From Chloroflexota bacterium (GTDB lineage Bacteria; Chloroflexota; Anaerolineae; Anaerolineales; UBA11858), in contig DAOUWT010000203.1 in assembly GCA_030666985.1 (NCBI GenBank), positions 1 through 5,197 of the forward strand: a DNA stretch of 5,197 nt. The letters are read 5' to 3'. A program made the position numbers and the translations under genes. Below, in pieces: positions 1-5,056 of the stretch. Under the pieces are notes generated by a model. The model had not been told where the DNA came from. It saw nothing but the letters and a program-made list of their open reading frames with translations, and ran no database searches. Each line of letters starts with the position of its first letter. Position 1 is the stretch's first letter.

Positions 1-6
1 GGTGAG

Positions 7-46
7 GTCTCTTGTTCTTTCGCTCCTCTTCTCGTCTTCCCGTCTG
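7..46 (-). repeat. Degenerate 8-bp purine-rich repeat downstream of dprA
   Basis: On the minus strand, consecutive 8-mers read CAGACGGG, AAGACGAG, AAGAGGAG, then weaker CGAAAGAA and CAAGAGAC. The whole stretch from 1 to about 70 is almost pure purine on this strand. It lies just after the dprA stop. An ATG at 72-70 opens a frame to the window edge, but the Lys/Arg/Glu-only product looks like translated repeat rather than a gene. No terminator hairpin is visible here. Confidence 0.45.
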
Positions 47-83
47 TTGTTTTTCTTTTTTCTCTTTTCCATCACACCCTTCA

Positions 84-1181
84 CTACGCCCTCTTTCGTT
101 GCCGGCATATATATATCATGCCCGCCACCTTGCGAACCATGCCCTTCAATTCCATCAGGGCCAGCGTCGAGGTCACTTCCGCCACCGGCAAATTGATCCG
201 AGAACTGATGTCATCGACATGCAAAGGCTCCAGGCCCAGGGCTTGGAAGAGCTTGGCTTCTGTAGGATTAGAAGGCAAAACCTTTCGGGCTGTTTTATGC
301 TCGGCAATTTGAGTCATATTCAATAACTCTAAAACGTCCTGGGCGTCCAATAAGGGGTGCGCTCCCTTTTTGATCAACTGGTTGGGGCCCTTACTTTTAG
401 GTGCAAAAATATTTCCGGGAACGGCAAACACTTCCCGCCCCTGTTCAACGGCATAGCCCGCTGTAATCAATGCGCCGCTCCGTTGGCCGGCCTCCACGAT
501 AATTACAGCCTTGGCCAACCCGGAGATGATTCGATTGCGAGGTGGAAAGTTAGAGCCGTCCGGCGGGGTTCCCAGTGGATAATCGCTGATGAGCGATCCG
601 TGCTCAATCACTTCTTCCGCCAGGCTGCGGTGGTCGGGGGGATAAATATGGTCAACGCCGCTCCCCAAGACGGCTAATGTTCGACCTCCCGCTTCTAAGG
701 CGGCCCGGTGGGCAATGCCATCTATGCCGCGTGCCAAACCACTGATGATGGTCACGCCATTCCGGGCCAGCGCTCCCGCTATCCTTTCTGTCACCTGCTG
801 CCCGTAAGAACTAAAATGCCGTGTGCCAACAATTGCCACGGCCCACTCATCCTCGACCTGATACTCTCCCCGCAGGTACAAAACAGGTGGAGAGCGGGGG
901 ATATCCCTCAACCGGGCCGGGTAGGTATCGTCTTCCCAGGTGAGGACATTGATGCCCTGTTGCTGAATTCCCTCCCAGAGCCTCTCCAACGAAACATCTT
1001 CCCGCACCCGCAGCAAACGCTCTGTTAGTTTATAGCTCAGGCCCGCCTCTTGTAATTGCGCAGCAGAGGCTGACCAGGCCGTCTTTGCATCTCCAAAAAC
1101 ACGCAAGAGAGCTTTCAAACGAACCGGCCCAATCCCTTTGACAAGATTGAAACCTATCCAATAGCGTTTCATGTCATTCAC
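84..1181 (-). CDS. dprA: DNA-processing protein DprA (Smf family)
   Basis: DprA binds incoming or damaged single-stranded DNA in the cytoplasm and loads RecA on it, mainly in natural transformation; the gene is also widespread in bacteria not known to be competent. The 365-residue product has the full family layout. A helical HhH/SAM-like N-terminal region covers about 1-65. A Rossmann-like core at about 80-285 carries VAIVGTRHFSSYG (116-127 area), SGLARGIDGIAHRAAL (147-162), LGSGVDHIYPP (172-182), FPPRNRIISGL (212-222) and SGALITAGYA (235-244). A winged-helix C-terminus covers about 305-358. The start is GTG: an AAGGAG sits 6 nt upstream, while the ATG three codons later is spaced too far. 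It follows rimM after 261 bp and has its own promoter candidate, so it is probably transcribed separately. In many genomes topA follows dprA; the window ends before this can be seen. Confidence 0.97.
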   Translation of the reverse strand: MNDMKRYWIGFNLVKGIGPVRLKALLRVFGDAKTAWSASAAQLQEAGLSYKLTERLLRVREDVSLERLWEGIQQQGINVLTWEDDTYPARLRDIPRSPPVLYLRGEYQVEDEWAVAIVGTRHFSSYGQQVTERIAGALARNGVTIISGLARGIDGIAHRAALEAGGRTLAVLGSGVDHIYPPDHRSLAEEVIEHGSLISDYPLGTPPDGSNFPPRNRIISGLAKAVIIVEAGQRSGALITAGYAVEQGREVFAVPGNIFAPKSKGPNQLIKKGAHPLLDAQDVLELLNMTQIAEHKTARKVLPSNPTEAKLFQALGLEPLHVDDISSRINLPVAEVTSTLALMELKGMVRKVAGMIYICRQRKRA

Positions 1182-1185
1182 GGAT

Positions 1186-1202
1186 GGCTCCTTTTAGAAG
1201 CC
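1186..1202 (-). promoter_or_regulatory. dprA ribosome binding site inside a small hairpin
   Basis: The Shine-Dalgarno AAGGAG occupies 1193-1188, 6 nt before the GTG start, which decides the start codon. On the transcript GGCUUC (1202-1197) can pair with GGAGCC (1191-1186) around a UAAAA loop: 6 pairs including one G-U. This pairs most of the Shine-Dalgarno, so initiation could be damped. The binding site is well supported; the regulatory role of the hairpin is inference. Confidence 0.6.
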
Positions 1203-1230
1203 TAAGACAGTCTGGCCCTAAGCGGGCAAC

Positions 1231-1260
1231 AGAATACCACAGTTTTTTCGTAGATGTCAA
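1231..1260 (-). promoter_or_regulatory. Sigma70-type promoter for dprA
   Basis: On the minus strand TTGACA (1260-1255), a perfect -35, is followed after 18 nt by TATTCT (1236-1231), preceded by TGG as an extended -10. Transcription would start near 1224, giving a leader of about 40 nt before the dprA GTG. This suggests dprA is transcribed independently of the ffh-rimM unit. Confidence 0.7.
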
Positions 1261-1338
1261 GCGTGATTCTGGGGGATACCAGCCCACGGGGCTTGCGCCT
1301 CCGGTGGAGTGAAGCCTCTCCATGTGGCTGCGACCACC

Positions 1339-1368
1339 CCCCTGGGGAGGGGAATTACCATCCAGGGG
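1339..1368. repeat. GC-rich inverted repeat in the rimM-dprA spacer
   Basis: CCCCTGG (1339-1345) and CCAGGGG (1362-1368) are perfect complements separated by 16 nt. There is no T-tract on either side, so it is not a canonical intrinsic terminator. It is part of a 261-bp spacer (1182-1442) in which I see no gene; the short open frames there are low-complexity translations. Confidence 0.4.
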
Positions 1369-1391
1369 AGGTGAAACCAAGCCGCCTGGCT

Positions 1392-1428
1392 CCCTCCCCC
1401 CGGGGCCGTCCCCTCTCCCCCATCCCCC
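1392..1428 (-). other. G-tract cluster (possible G-quadruplex) after rimM
   Basis: On the minus strand five G-runs follow each other: GGGGG, AT, GGGGG, AGA, GGGG, an 8-nt gap, GGGGGG, A, GGG. The first lies about 15 nt after the rimM stop and would be in its mRNA. The tract lengths and short loops fit a G-quadruplex. Folding and any role in 3' end formation are inference. Confidence 0.45.
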
Positions 1429-1442
1429 AAACAATCTACCAA

Positions 1443-2006
1443 TTACAAAAGCCCAGGCAAAAGATGTACGAGTATTTCCCCTTTTTCTAAATCCACTCCA
1501 AGAACAACTTCCTCGATTACCGGAAGCAGATTTTCTTTTCCGCGCGAGTCTCGCACAAGATAGACATCGTTGGCCCCGGTTTCCAGGATTTCGATTAGAG
1601 ATCCCAAATCCTGTCCATTCTCGGTGACCACTTTCAAGCCTATCAACTCATGAGTGTGGAATTCTCCTTCAGGCAAGGGAGGGAGATCTTCGAGGCGCAT
1701 AAAGAGCTTATGATTGCGATGCACGCCCACCTCATCCCGATCGGAATATTCTTCGAAGGCGATCAGCATATCGTCGCCATGCCAACGGGTGCTCCGAATT
1801 AGCAACGGATGGTGCCTCTCCCCAACGAAAACCTCTTGACCCTTTTTCAGTGCCTGGGGGAAATCGGTCAGGACGGTTGTTTTCATCTCTCCCCGAATCC
1901 CGTGCGGGCGTCGCAGCTTGCCGACCACTACAAAGACAGGCTCGCCACTAATTGACGAGCCTGTTTTTTCTACATCTCGAGAAGGGGAAATATCCTGGGG
2001 GGTCAT
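1443..2006 (-). CDS. rimM: Ribosome maturation factor RimM
   Basis: RimM binds free 30S subunits, contacts ribosomal protein S19 and helps mature the 16S head domain; it acts in the cytoplasm. The 187-residue product has an N-terminal RimM barrel opening with VGKLRRPHGIRGEMK (28-42), the family's hallmark, and a C-terminal PRC-barrel (about 115-187) with TGANDVYLVR (143-152) and LLPVIEEVVLGVD (160-172). Length is slightly above the usual 165-180 because of a poorly conserved first 20 residues. The start is set by a 4-nt ATGA overlap with the khpA stop, which implies translational coupling; rpsP lies just upstream, giving the classic S16-KH-RimM group. Codons 14-23 contain a 9-bp perfect inverted repeat. 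trmD, the usual next gene, is absent from the following 1.4 kb. Confidence 0.97.
   Translation of the reverse strand: MTPQDISPSRDVEKTGSSISGEPVFVVVGKLRRPHGIRGEMKTTVLTDFPQALKKGQEVFVGERHHPLLIRSTRWHGDDMLIAFEEYSDRDEVGVHRNHKLFMRLEDLPPLPEGEFHTHELIGLKVVTENGQDLGSLIEILETGANDVYLVRDSRGKENLLPVIEEVVLGVDLEKGEILVHLLPGLL
1936..1969 (+). terminator. Terminator-like hairpin inside the rimM 5' end, antisense orientation
   Basis: ACAGGCTCG (1936-1944) and CGAGCCTGT (1956-1964) form a perfect 9-bp stem with an 11-nt loop, followed on the plus strand by a six-T run (1964-1969). This has the form of an intrinsic terminator for plus-strand transcription, opposite to rimM. On the rimM mRNA it is a strong hairpin within codons 14-23 without a good U-tract. 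Function is inferred only; it may be chance or a hairpin tolerated in a variable linker. Confidence 0.35.
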
Positions 2007-2239
2007 TGCGGTTCTAGGATATCAAGAGAAGCTTGCTGGCCTTCTTGAGCGGCAGCCACATGCAATAAAGAACGCATGGCGTTCACTATGCGGCCCCGTT
2101 TGCCGATAATTTGCCCCATATCTTCTTGAGCAACCTGAAGTTGGAAGCATATTTCGGAGCCGCGCCGCTGCGGGGTAACTTCAACTTGTATAGGATCATC
2201 CACTAAAGAACGCGCGATATATTCAATAAGTTCTTTCAA
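2003..2239 (-). CDS. khpA: KH-domain RNA-binding protein KhpA (YlqC family)
   Basis: KhpA is a small single-KH-domain RNA-binding protein; in firmicutes it partners with KhpB/Jag and affects cell division and elongation, and in other phyla its role is less clear. The 78-residue product opens with MKELIEYIARSLVDDP, typical of the family, and carries the KH GxxG loop as IIGKRGR (44-50, GKRG at 46-49) before the helix VNAMRSLL. Length matches the usual 75-80. The start is TTG: GAGGTG lies 4 nt upstream, an in-frame TGA precedes it, and the nearby ATG and GTG are in another frame. Its stop overlaps the rimM start by 4 nt. It sits between rpsP and rimM as in Bacillus, but is separated from rpsP by 277 bp filled with repeats. 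Confidence 0.95.
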   Translation of the reverse strand: MKELIEYIARSLVDDPIQVEVTPQRRGSEICFQLQVAQEDMGQIIGKRGRIVNAMRSLLHVAAAQEGQQASLDILEPQ

Positions 2240-2243
2240 AGTA

Positions 2244-2249
2244 CACCTC
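2244..2249 (-). promoter_or_regulatory. Ribosome binding site of khpA
   Basis: GAGGTG on the minus strand is 4 nt before the TTG codon. It decides the non-ATG start, since no in-frame ATG exists between the upstream TGA and the conserved MKELIEYIA sequence. Confidence 0.7.
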
Positions 2250-2258
2250 TCCGCTCAT

Positions 2259-2284
2259 AAATTTGAGAAATTAGAAAATAGGTA
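2259..2284. repeat. AT-rich degenerate 8-bp repeat upstream of khpA
   Basis: On the plus strand the run reads roughly AATTTGAG, AAATTAGA, AAATAGGT, three loosely related 8-mers. The similarity is weak. It is listed because the spacer upstream of ffh has a clearer repeat of the same period. Confidence 0.25.
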
Positions 2285-2307
2285 GTGGTCGCTCATCAAC
2301 TGACCAC
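2285..2307. repeat. Short inverted repeat beside the 102-bp repeat
   Basis: GTGGTC (2285-2290) and GACCAC (2302-2307) are perfect complements with an 11-nt loop. The right arm lies inside the first 102-bp unit (which also begins CAACTGACCAC in the second copy), while the left arm is outside it and is not repeated. No T-tract follows. Confidence 0.35.
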
Positions 2308-2500
2308 GCTCAAGCTGGATCGCCAGATCCAGCGGGCTGAATCCGTGGGAACTGGCGCACGGCTACTACTGTATGCCGCGTTCCCCTTCGAGCTTGCGCA
2401 ACTGACCACGCTTGAACTGGATCGCCAAATCCAGCGGGCCGAATCCGGGGGAACTGGCGCACGGCTACTACTGTATGCCGCGTTCCCCTTCGAGCTTGCG
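2297..2500. repeat. Tandem 102-bp structured repeat, two copies
   Basis: Units 2297-2398 and 2399-2500 abut exactly and differ at 6 of 102 positions, all within the first 50 bases; the last 52 are identical. In unit 2 an outer stem GCTTGAA/TTCGAGC (2410-2416 with 2489-2495, one wobble) encloses two hairpins: CTGGAT/ATCCAG (2417-2422 with 2429-2434) and GGGGAAC/GTTCCCC (2448-2454 with 2482-2488), the latter extended by CGGC/GCCG (2462-2465, 2477-2480). The stems abut as in a three-way junction with a 13-nt linker. Unit 1 keeps the two inner hairpins with a weaker outer stem. The array fills most of the rpsP-khpA spacer, ending 16 nt from the rpsP stop. I do not recognise the family; open frames through it are not convincing proteins. 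Confidence 0.9.
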
Positions 2501-2516
2501 ACGGATGAAAATGAAA

Positions 2517-3068
2517 TTACTCTTCTTCGGTTTCAGCTTCTTCTTCAGGAGTTTCTTCTGCTTCGGCTTCTTCTTCCTCGGCCTTTTCTTCAGGAGTTTC
2601 TTCGGCTTCTTCTTCGGGGGGAGCTTCTTCAACTTCGGCTTTTTCTTCAGGCGCAGCTTCTTCCTCGGCTTCTTTTTCAACTACCGTTTCTTTTGCTTTT
2701 GGTGCTGCTACCCTTTTAGCCCCGCCATCTCGCCGGGTACGAGGATCAATATTGCGCTCTTGTTGGGCTTCTTTTGATTCCGCTAAAAGCGTTTCCAGGT
2801 CTTCGCCTTCTTTATGGCGTTCATACCTATCCATCATGCCAATCAGGTTGAAGACTTGTAAGGCGGCATCAGAAGGTTGAGCGCCTACGCTCAGCCAATA
2901 GTAAATGCGGTCTTCTTTTACTCGAACTGTAGCCGGTTCTGTGCGAGGGTTATAATCCCCCAAAATTTCCAGAAATCGGCCATCTCGAGGCTTTTCTTTA
3001 TCAGCGGCCACAATGCGGTAAGTAGGTTGTCCTTTTCCGCCAGTGCGACGTAGTCGAATTCGAACCAT
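2517..3068 (-). CDS. rpsP: 30S ribosomal protein S16 with long acidic C-terminal tail
   Basis: S16 binds 16S rRNA in the 5' and central domains and is an early assembly protein of the 30S body. Residues 1 to about 80 are a canonical S16: MVRIRLRRTGGKGQPTYRIV, then ADKEKPRDGRFLEILGDYNP (22-41) and KEDRIYYWLSVGAQPSDA (51-68). The protein is 183 residues against the usual 80-100. After a basic/mixed linker (about 85-127) comes a tail of almost only Glu, Ala, Pro, Lys and Thr (128-183), with a 15-residue repeat EETPEEKAEEEEAEA (157-171) recurring as EETPEEEAETEEE. Such extensions are known in some phyla, including Chloroflexota; their function is unclear. The ATG start has GAAGGAG 7 nt upstream. 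ffh lies 108 bp upstream and is probably cotranscribed, since I see no clear promoter between them. Confidence 0.96.
   Translation of the reverse strand: MVRIRLRRTGGKGQPTYRIVAADKEKPRDGRFLEILGDYNPRTEPATVRVKEDRIYYWLSVGAQPSDAALQVFNLIGMMDRYERHKEGEDLETLLAESKEAQQERNIDPRTRRDGGAKRVAAPKAKETVVEKEAEEEAAPEEKAEVEEAPPEEEAEETPEEKAEEEEAEAEETPEEEAETEEE
2541..2630 (-). repeat. 45-bp internal repeat coding the S16 tail
   Basis: TTCTTCAGGAGTTTCTTC (plus strand) starts at 2541 and again at 2586, a 45-bp period that keeps the reading frame and gives the 15-residue protein repeat. A less exact third copy may precede it in the protein (PPEEEAEE, 150-157). Slippage or unequal recombination could vary the tail length. 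Confidence 0.6.
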
Positions 3069-3075
3069 AATAAAA

Positions 3076-3082
3076 CTCCTTC
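3076..3082 (-). promoter_or_regulatory. Strong ribosome binding site of rpsP
   Basis: GAAGGAG on the minus strand is 7 nt from the rpsP ATG, near-ideal in sequence and spacing, as expected for a ribosomal protein gene. Confidence 0.85.
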
Positions 3083-3105
3083 ATGTAGTTTTTAATAAAA
3101 ATAGT

Positions 3106-3170
3106 GTTACGTGATGCGTGTTGCGTGATGCGTGTTGCGTGCAATCTCCTACGCACTACTCGCTACGCAC
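3106..3170. repeat. 7-bp period repeats in the ffh-rpsP spacer
   Basis: On the plus strand GTTACGTGATGCGT (3106-3119) is followed by GTTGCGTGATGCGT (3120-3133) and a partial third copy; each is two related 7-mers (GTTGCGT, GATGCGT). After 8-10 nt comes CTACGCACTACTCGCTACGCA (as 7-mers CTACGCA, CTACTCG, CTACGCA), roughly the reverse complement, so an imperfect hairpin is possible (perfect TGCGT/ACGCA at 3136-3140 and 3151-3155). No T-tract, so not a clear terminator. Confidence 0.65.
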
Positions 3171-3176
3171 AAATGT

Positions 3177-4499
3177 TTAACCAAACATCCGAGACAAATT
3201 GCCCATCCCGGATTTTCCTAGTTTCTTGAACATCCGTTTTGCATCACGATAGTGTTTCACCAGTTGATTGACATCGTAAACGCGGGTTCCAGACCCTTTT
3301 GCAATTCTTTGTCTACGCCCGGCGTTCAATATCCTGGGATTCTGCCTTTCTTCAGGCGTCATTGAGTTGATGATGGCTTCTGTTACCACAAGGTTTTTCT
3401 CGGCATCTTGTGGAGAAACTTTTTGAGCCATTTTTCCCATTTGACCGGGGAGCATATTCATAATTTGGCCAATGGAACCCATTTTTCGAACTTGGGCTAT
3501 TTGTTGTGCAAAATCTTCTAGGGTAAACTCGCCAGACATCATGCGTTCTGCCTGCTGGAGAGCGACCTCTTCATTCAGGGTTTCTTCGGCCCGTTTGATG
3601 AGGCCAATTACATCGCCCATGCCCAAAATTCGCGAAGCCAGACGGGATGGGTCATAGACTTCCAAGTCTTTGAGGGTTTCGCCAGTGCCTAAGAACTTGA
3701 TGGGGACATCGGTAACTGTGCGAACAGAAATTGCCCCGCCCCCTCGAGAATCGCCATCCATCTTGCTCATGATCAACCCAGTCAAAGGGATGGCGTCTTT
3801 GAAGCCTTGGGCAACATTGAGGGCTTCTTGCCCTATCATAGCATCTAAGACCAACAGGGTTTCTGCCAGCTCCACTTTTTGGTTGATGGCCTGTAATTCC
3901 ACCATCAAACTCTCATCTAATTGAGAGCGCCCGGCCGTGTCCAAAATAGCTACGCTAAAGCTCCCGCGTTTTGCCTTTTCAAAGGCATGTTGAGCAAGGA
4001 CAGGGGGCTTGACTCCGGCCTCCGAAAAAACGGGGATCGAGAGCTGCTTCCCTAAAGTCTCTAATTGCTTGACAGCCGCCGGACGGTATGGGTCAGCAGC
4101 CACTAGCAAAACTCGTTCGCCCTCTTTGCGCAATTTGCGGGCTAATTTCCCGGCCGCGGTGGTCTTGCCGGAACCTTGTAAACCAACCAGCATGATAAGC
4201 TTGGGCTTTGCTCCCCGCAAGTTCAGAGGAGCGGGGTTGCCCAAGGTGGAGATCAATTCCTCGTGAACGATTTTAATGACCTGTTGCCCGGGATTAAGTG
4301 CTCTGGAGACCTCGACACCTACCGCGCGTTCCTTGACACGAGAGACGAAATCCCGCACGACGCCATAGTGGACATCAGCCTCCAATAACGCCAAACGGAT
4401 TTCCCGCATAGCGGCATCCACATCGCGCTCGGAGAGCTTGCCGCGCCGCCGCAGGTTGTGGAATATCTCATCAAGTCGCCCGGTCAAATTTTCGAACAT
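3177..4499 (-). CDS. ffh: Signal recognition particle GTPase Ffh (SRP54)
   Basis: Ffh binds 4.5S RNA and signal sequences emerging from the ribosome, then pairs with the receptor FtsY in a GTP-dependent complex that delivers nascent chains to the membrane. The 440-residue product is full length. The N domain spans about 1-90. The G domain has GLQGSGKTT (106-114), DPYRPAA (136-142), DTAGR (187-191), SKMDGD (245-250) with RGGG, and GTGE (271-274). The methionine-rich M domain (from about 300) has the finger loop MNMLPGQMGKM (347-357) and the RNA-binding signature GRRQRIAKGSGTRV (394-407). I chose MFENLTGRLDEIF as the start: it is the family N-terminus, GAAGG lies 10 nt upstream, and the promoter at 4573-4601 lies inside the 80-codon upstream extension of the frame. 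First gene of the ffh-rpsP-khpA-rimM group. Confidence 0.98.
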   Translation of the reverse strand: MFENLTGRLDEIFHNLRRRGKLSERDVDAAMREIRLALLEADVHYGVVRDFVSRVKERAVGVEVSRALNPGQQVIKIVHEELISTLGNPAPLNLRGAKPKLIMLVGLQGSGKTTAAGKLARKLRKEGERVLLVAADPYRPAAVKQLETLGKQLSIPVFSEAGVKPPVLAQHAFEKAKRGSFSVAILDTAGRSQLDESLMVELQAINQKVELAETLLVLDAMIGQEALNVAQGFKDAIPLTGLIMSKMDGDSRGGGAISVRTVTDVPIKFLGTGETLKDLEVYDPSRLASRILGMGDVIGLIKRAEETLNEEVALQQAERMMSGEFTLEDFAQQIAQVRKMGSIGQIMNMLPGQMGKMAQKVSPQDAEKNLVVTEAIINSMTPEERQNPRILNAGRRQRIAKGSGTRVYDVNQLVKHYRDAKRMFKKLGKSGMGNLSRMFG

Positions 4500-4572
4500 A
4501 GAACGCAAACCTTCATTAACAAGAAAACAGCGGATGGCAAAATAGCTCCAGGCAAGCCAGCCGCGACTTTGC

Positions 4573-4601
4573 ATTGTAGCCTGGGAGAGGGGTTTGGTCA
4601 A
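4573..4601 (-). promoter_or_regulatory. Sigma70-type promoter for ffh
   Basis: On the minus strand TTGACC (4601-4596) is followed after exactly 17 nt by TACAAT (4578-4573). Transcription would start near 4566, giving a leader of about 67 nt before the ffh ATG. It is the only good promoter match I see upstream of ffh and probably drives ffh and rpsP. Confidence 0.7.
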
Positions 4602-4618
4602 GGTAAAATTCGGCTGCG

Positions 4619-4658
4619 TCGGTATATTAGTAAACTGGGAAATTGGTATATTGGTCGG
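4619..4658. repeat. Degenerate 8-bp tandem repeat upstream of ffh
   Basis: On the plus strand five successive 8-mers read TCGGTATA, TTAGTAAA, CTGGGAAA, TTGGTATA, TTGGTCGG, approximating TTGGTAWA. The run lies just upstream of the ffh promoter -35. It is non-coding; it accounts for the odd repetitive peptide seen if the ffh frame is extended upstream. Confidence 0.6.
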
Positions 4659-4720
4659 GTACTCGAAGGGAAGCAGGGCGATTGCATATAGGATACAAAC
4701 CCATTCCTTCTCTTGCTCGA

Positions 4721-4740
4721 GATGGGTCAGCAGCCCCATC
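4721..4740. repeat. Small inverted repeat in the ffh-tRNA spacer
   Basis: GATGGG (4721-4726) and CCCATC (4735-4740) are perfect complements with an 8-nt loop. No T-tract adjoins it. It directly precedes the repeat fragments at 4748-4809. Confidence 0.35.
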
Positions 4741-4747
4741 GGGTGCA

Positions 4748-4809
4748 GAATCCAGGGGAACTGGCGTTCCCCTTCGAGCAGTGAGACAATCTGGCGTTCC
4801 CCTTCGAGC
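4748..4809. repeat. Fragments of the structured repeat family, with a 19-bp direct repeat
   Basis: GAATCCAGGGGAACTGGCG (4748-4766) matches the 102-bp unit (2441-2459) with one mismatch and then joins directly to GTTCCCCTTCGAGC, lacking 23 nt present in the units. The arms close a perfect hairpin GGGGAAC-TGGC-GTTCCCC (4755-4772). CTGGCGTTCCCCTTCGAGC occurs at 4761-4779 and again, identically, at 4791-4809 with a 30-bp period; the second copy lacks its left hairpin arm. Confidence 0.8.
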
Positions 4810-4832
4810 GTGGTAATAGGCTAATTTTCAAT

Positions 4833-4860
4833 GCTCGAGCAGGATCGCCAGCTCCTGCGG
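4833..4860. repeat. Second hairpin module of the structured repeat, displaced
   Basis: GCTCGAG (4833-4839) followed by CAGGATCGCCAGCTCCTGCGG (4840-4860) corresponds to GCTTGAA plus CTGGATCGCCAAATCCAGCGG of the 102-bp unit. The hairpin GCAGGA/TCCTGC (4839-4844 with 4853-4858) keeps the stem although its second pair differs from the unit (A-T in place of T-A). In the 102-bp units this module precedes the GGGGAAC hairpin; here it follows it, so the order is permuted. Remaining bases of the spacer up to 4911 show nothing I recognise. Confidence 0.65.
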
Positions 4861-4911
4861 ACCCCTTTTCATTTCCAAATGCGATCACCCTGGGCAGGCA
4901 AAAGACAGGCA

Positions 4912-4940
4912 TTGCATCGCTATTGCACCTATGGTAAAAT
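4912..4940 (+). promoter_or_regulatory. Promoter of the tRNA cluster
   Basis: TTGCAT (4912-4917), 17 nt, then TAAAAT (4935-4940) preceded by TGG, an extended -10. The -35 is only a partial match, but spacing is ideal and the -10 ends 11 nt before tRNA-Ser(UGA), so the primary transcript would have a very short leader. Confidence 0.65.
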
Positions 4941-4951
4941 CTCTCCGCCTG

Positions 4952-5043
<92 letters not shown>

Positions 5044-5056
5044 TGGTGATTTAACT

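Noticed and set aside
1..72. Open frame from ATG at 72-70 on the minus strand to the window edge, 11 nt after dprA with a weak AAGG upstream
   Set aside because: All 24 codons encode mainly Lys, Arg, Glu, Asn and Asp, explained by the purine-rich 8-bp repeat. A real downstream gene cannot be excluded without more sequence.
1182..1442. Small minus- and plus-strand frames of 61-86 residues in the rimM-dprA spacer
   Set aside because: They are Gly/Pro-rich translations of GC-rich low-complexity DNA, overlap each other on both strands and lack credible ribosome binding sites.
2285..2777. Plus-strand frames of 144 and 121 residues across the repeats and the rpsP tail
   Set aside because: They are Leu/Phe-rich shadows of the Glu-rich S16 tail and of the non-coding 102-bp repeat.
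3106..3170. CRISPR-like array or intrinsic terminator after ffh
   Set aside because: The repeats are 7-14 bp with no spacers, and the imperfect hairpin has no T-tract.
4500..4739. An 80-codon N-terminal extension of ffh
   Set aside because: It has no Ffh homology, crosses the ffh promoter and an 8-bp repeat, and MFENLTGRLDEIF is the conserved family start.
4600..4860. A 4.5S (SRP) RNA gene next to ffh
   Set aside because: I looked for the conserved GGTCAGG...GGAAGC...AGC tetraloop region on both strands; GGTCAGCAGCC and GGGAAGCAGGG appear but do not form the domain IV hairpin.
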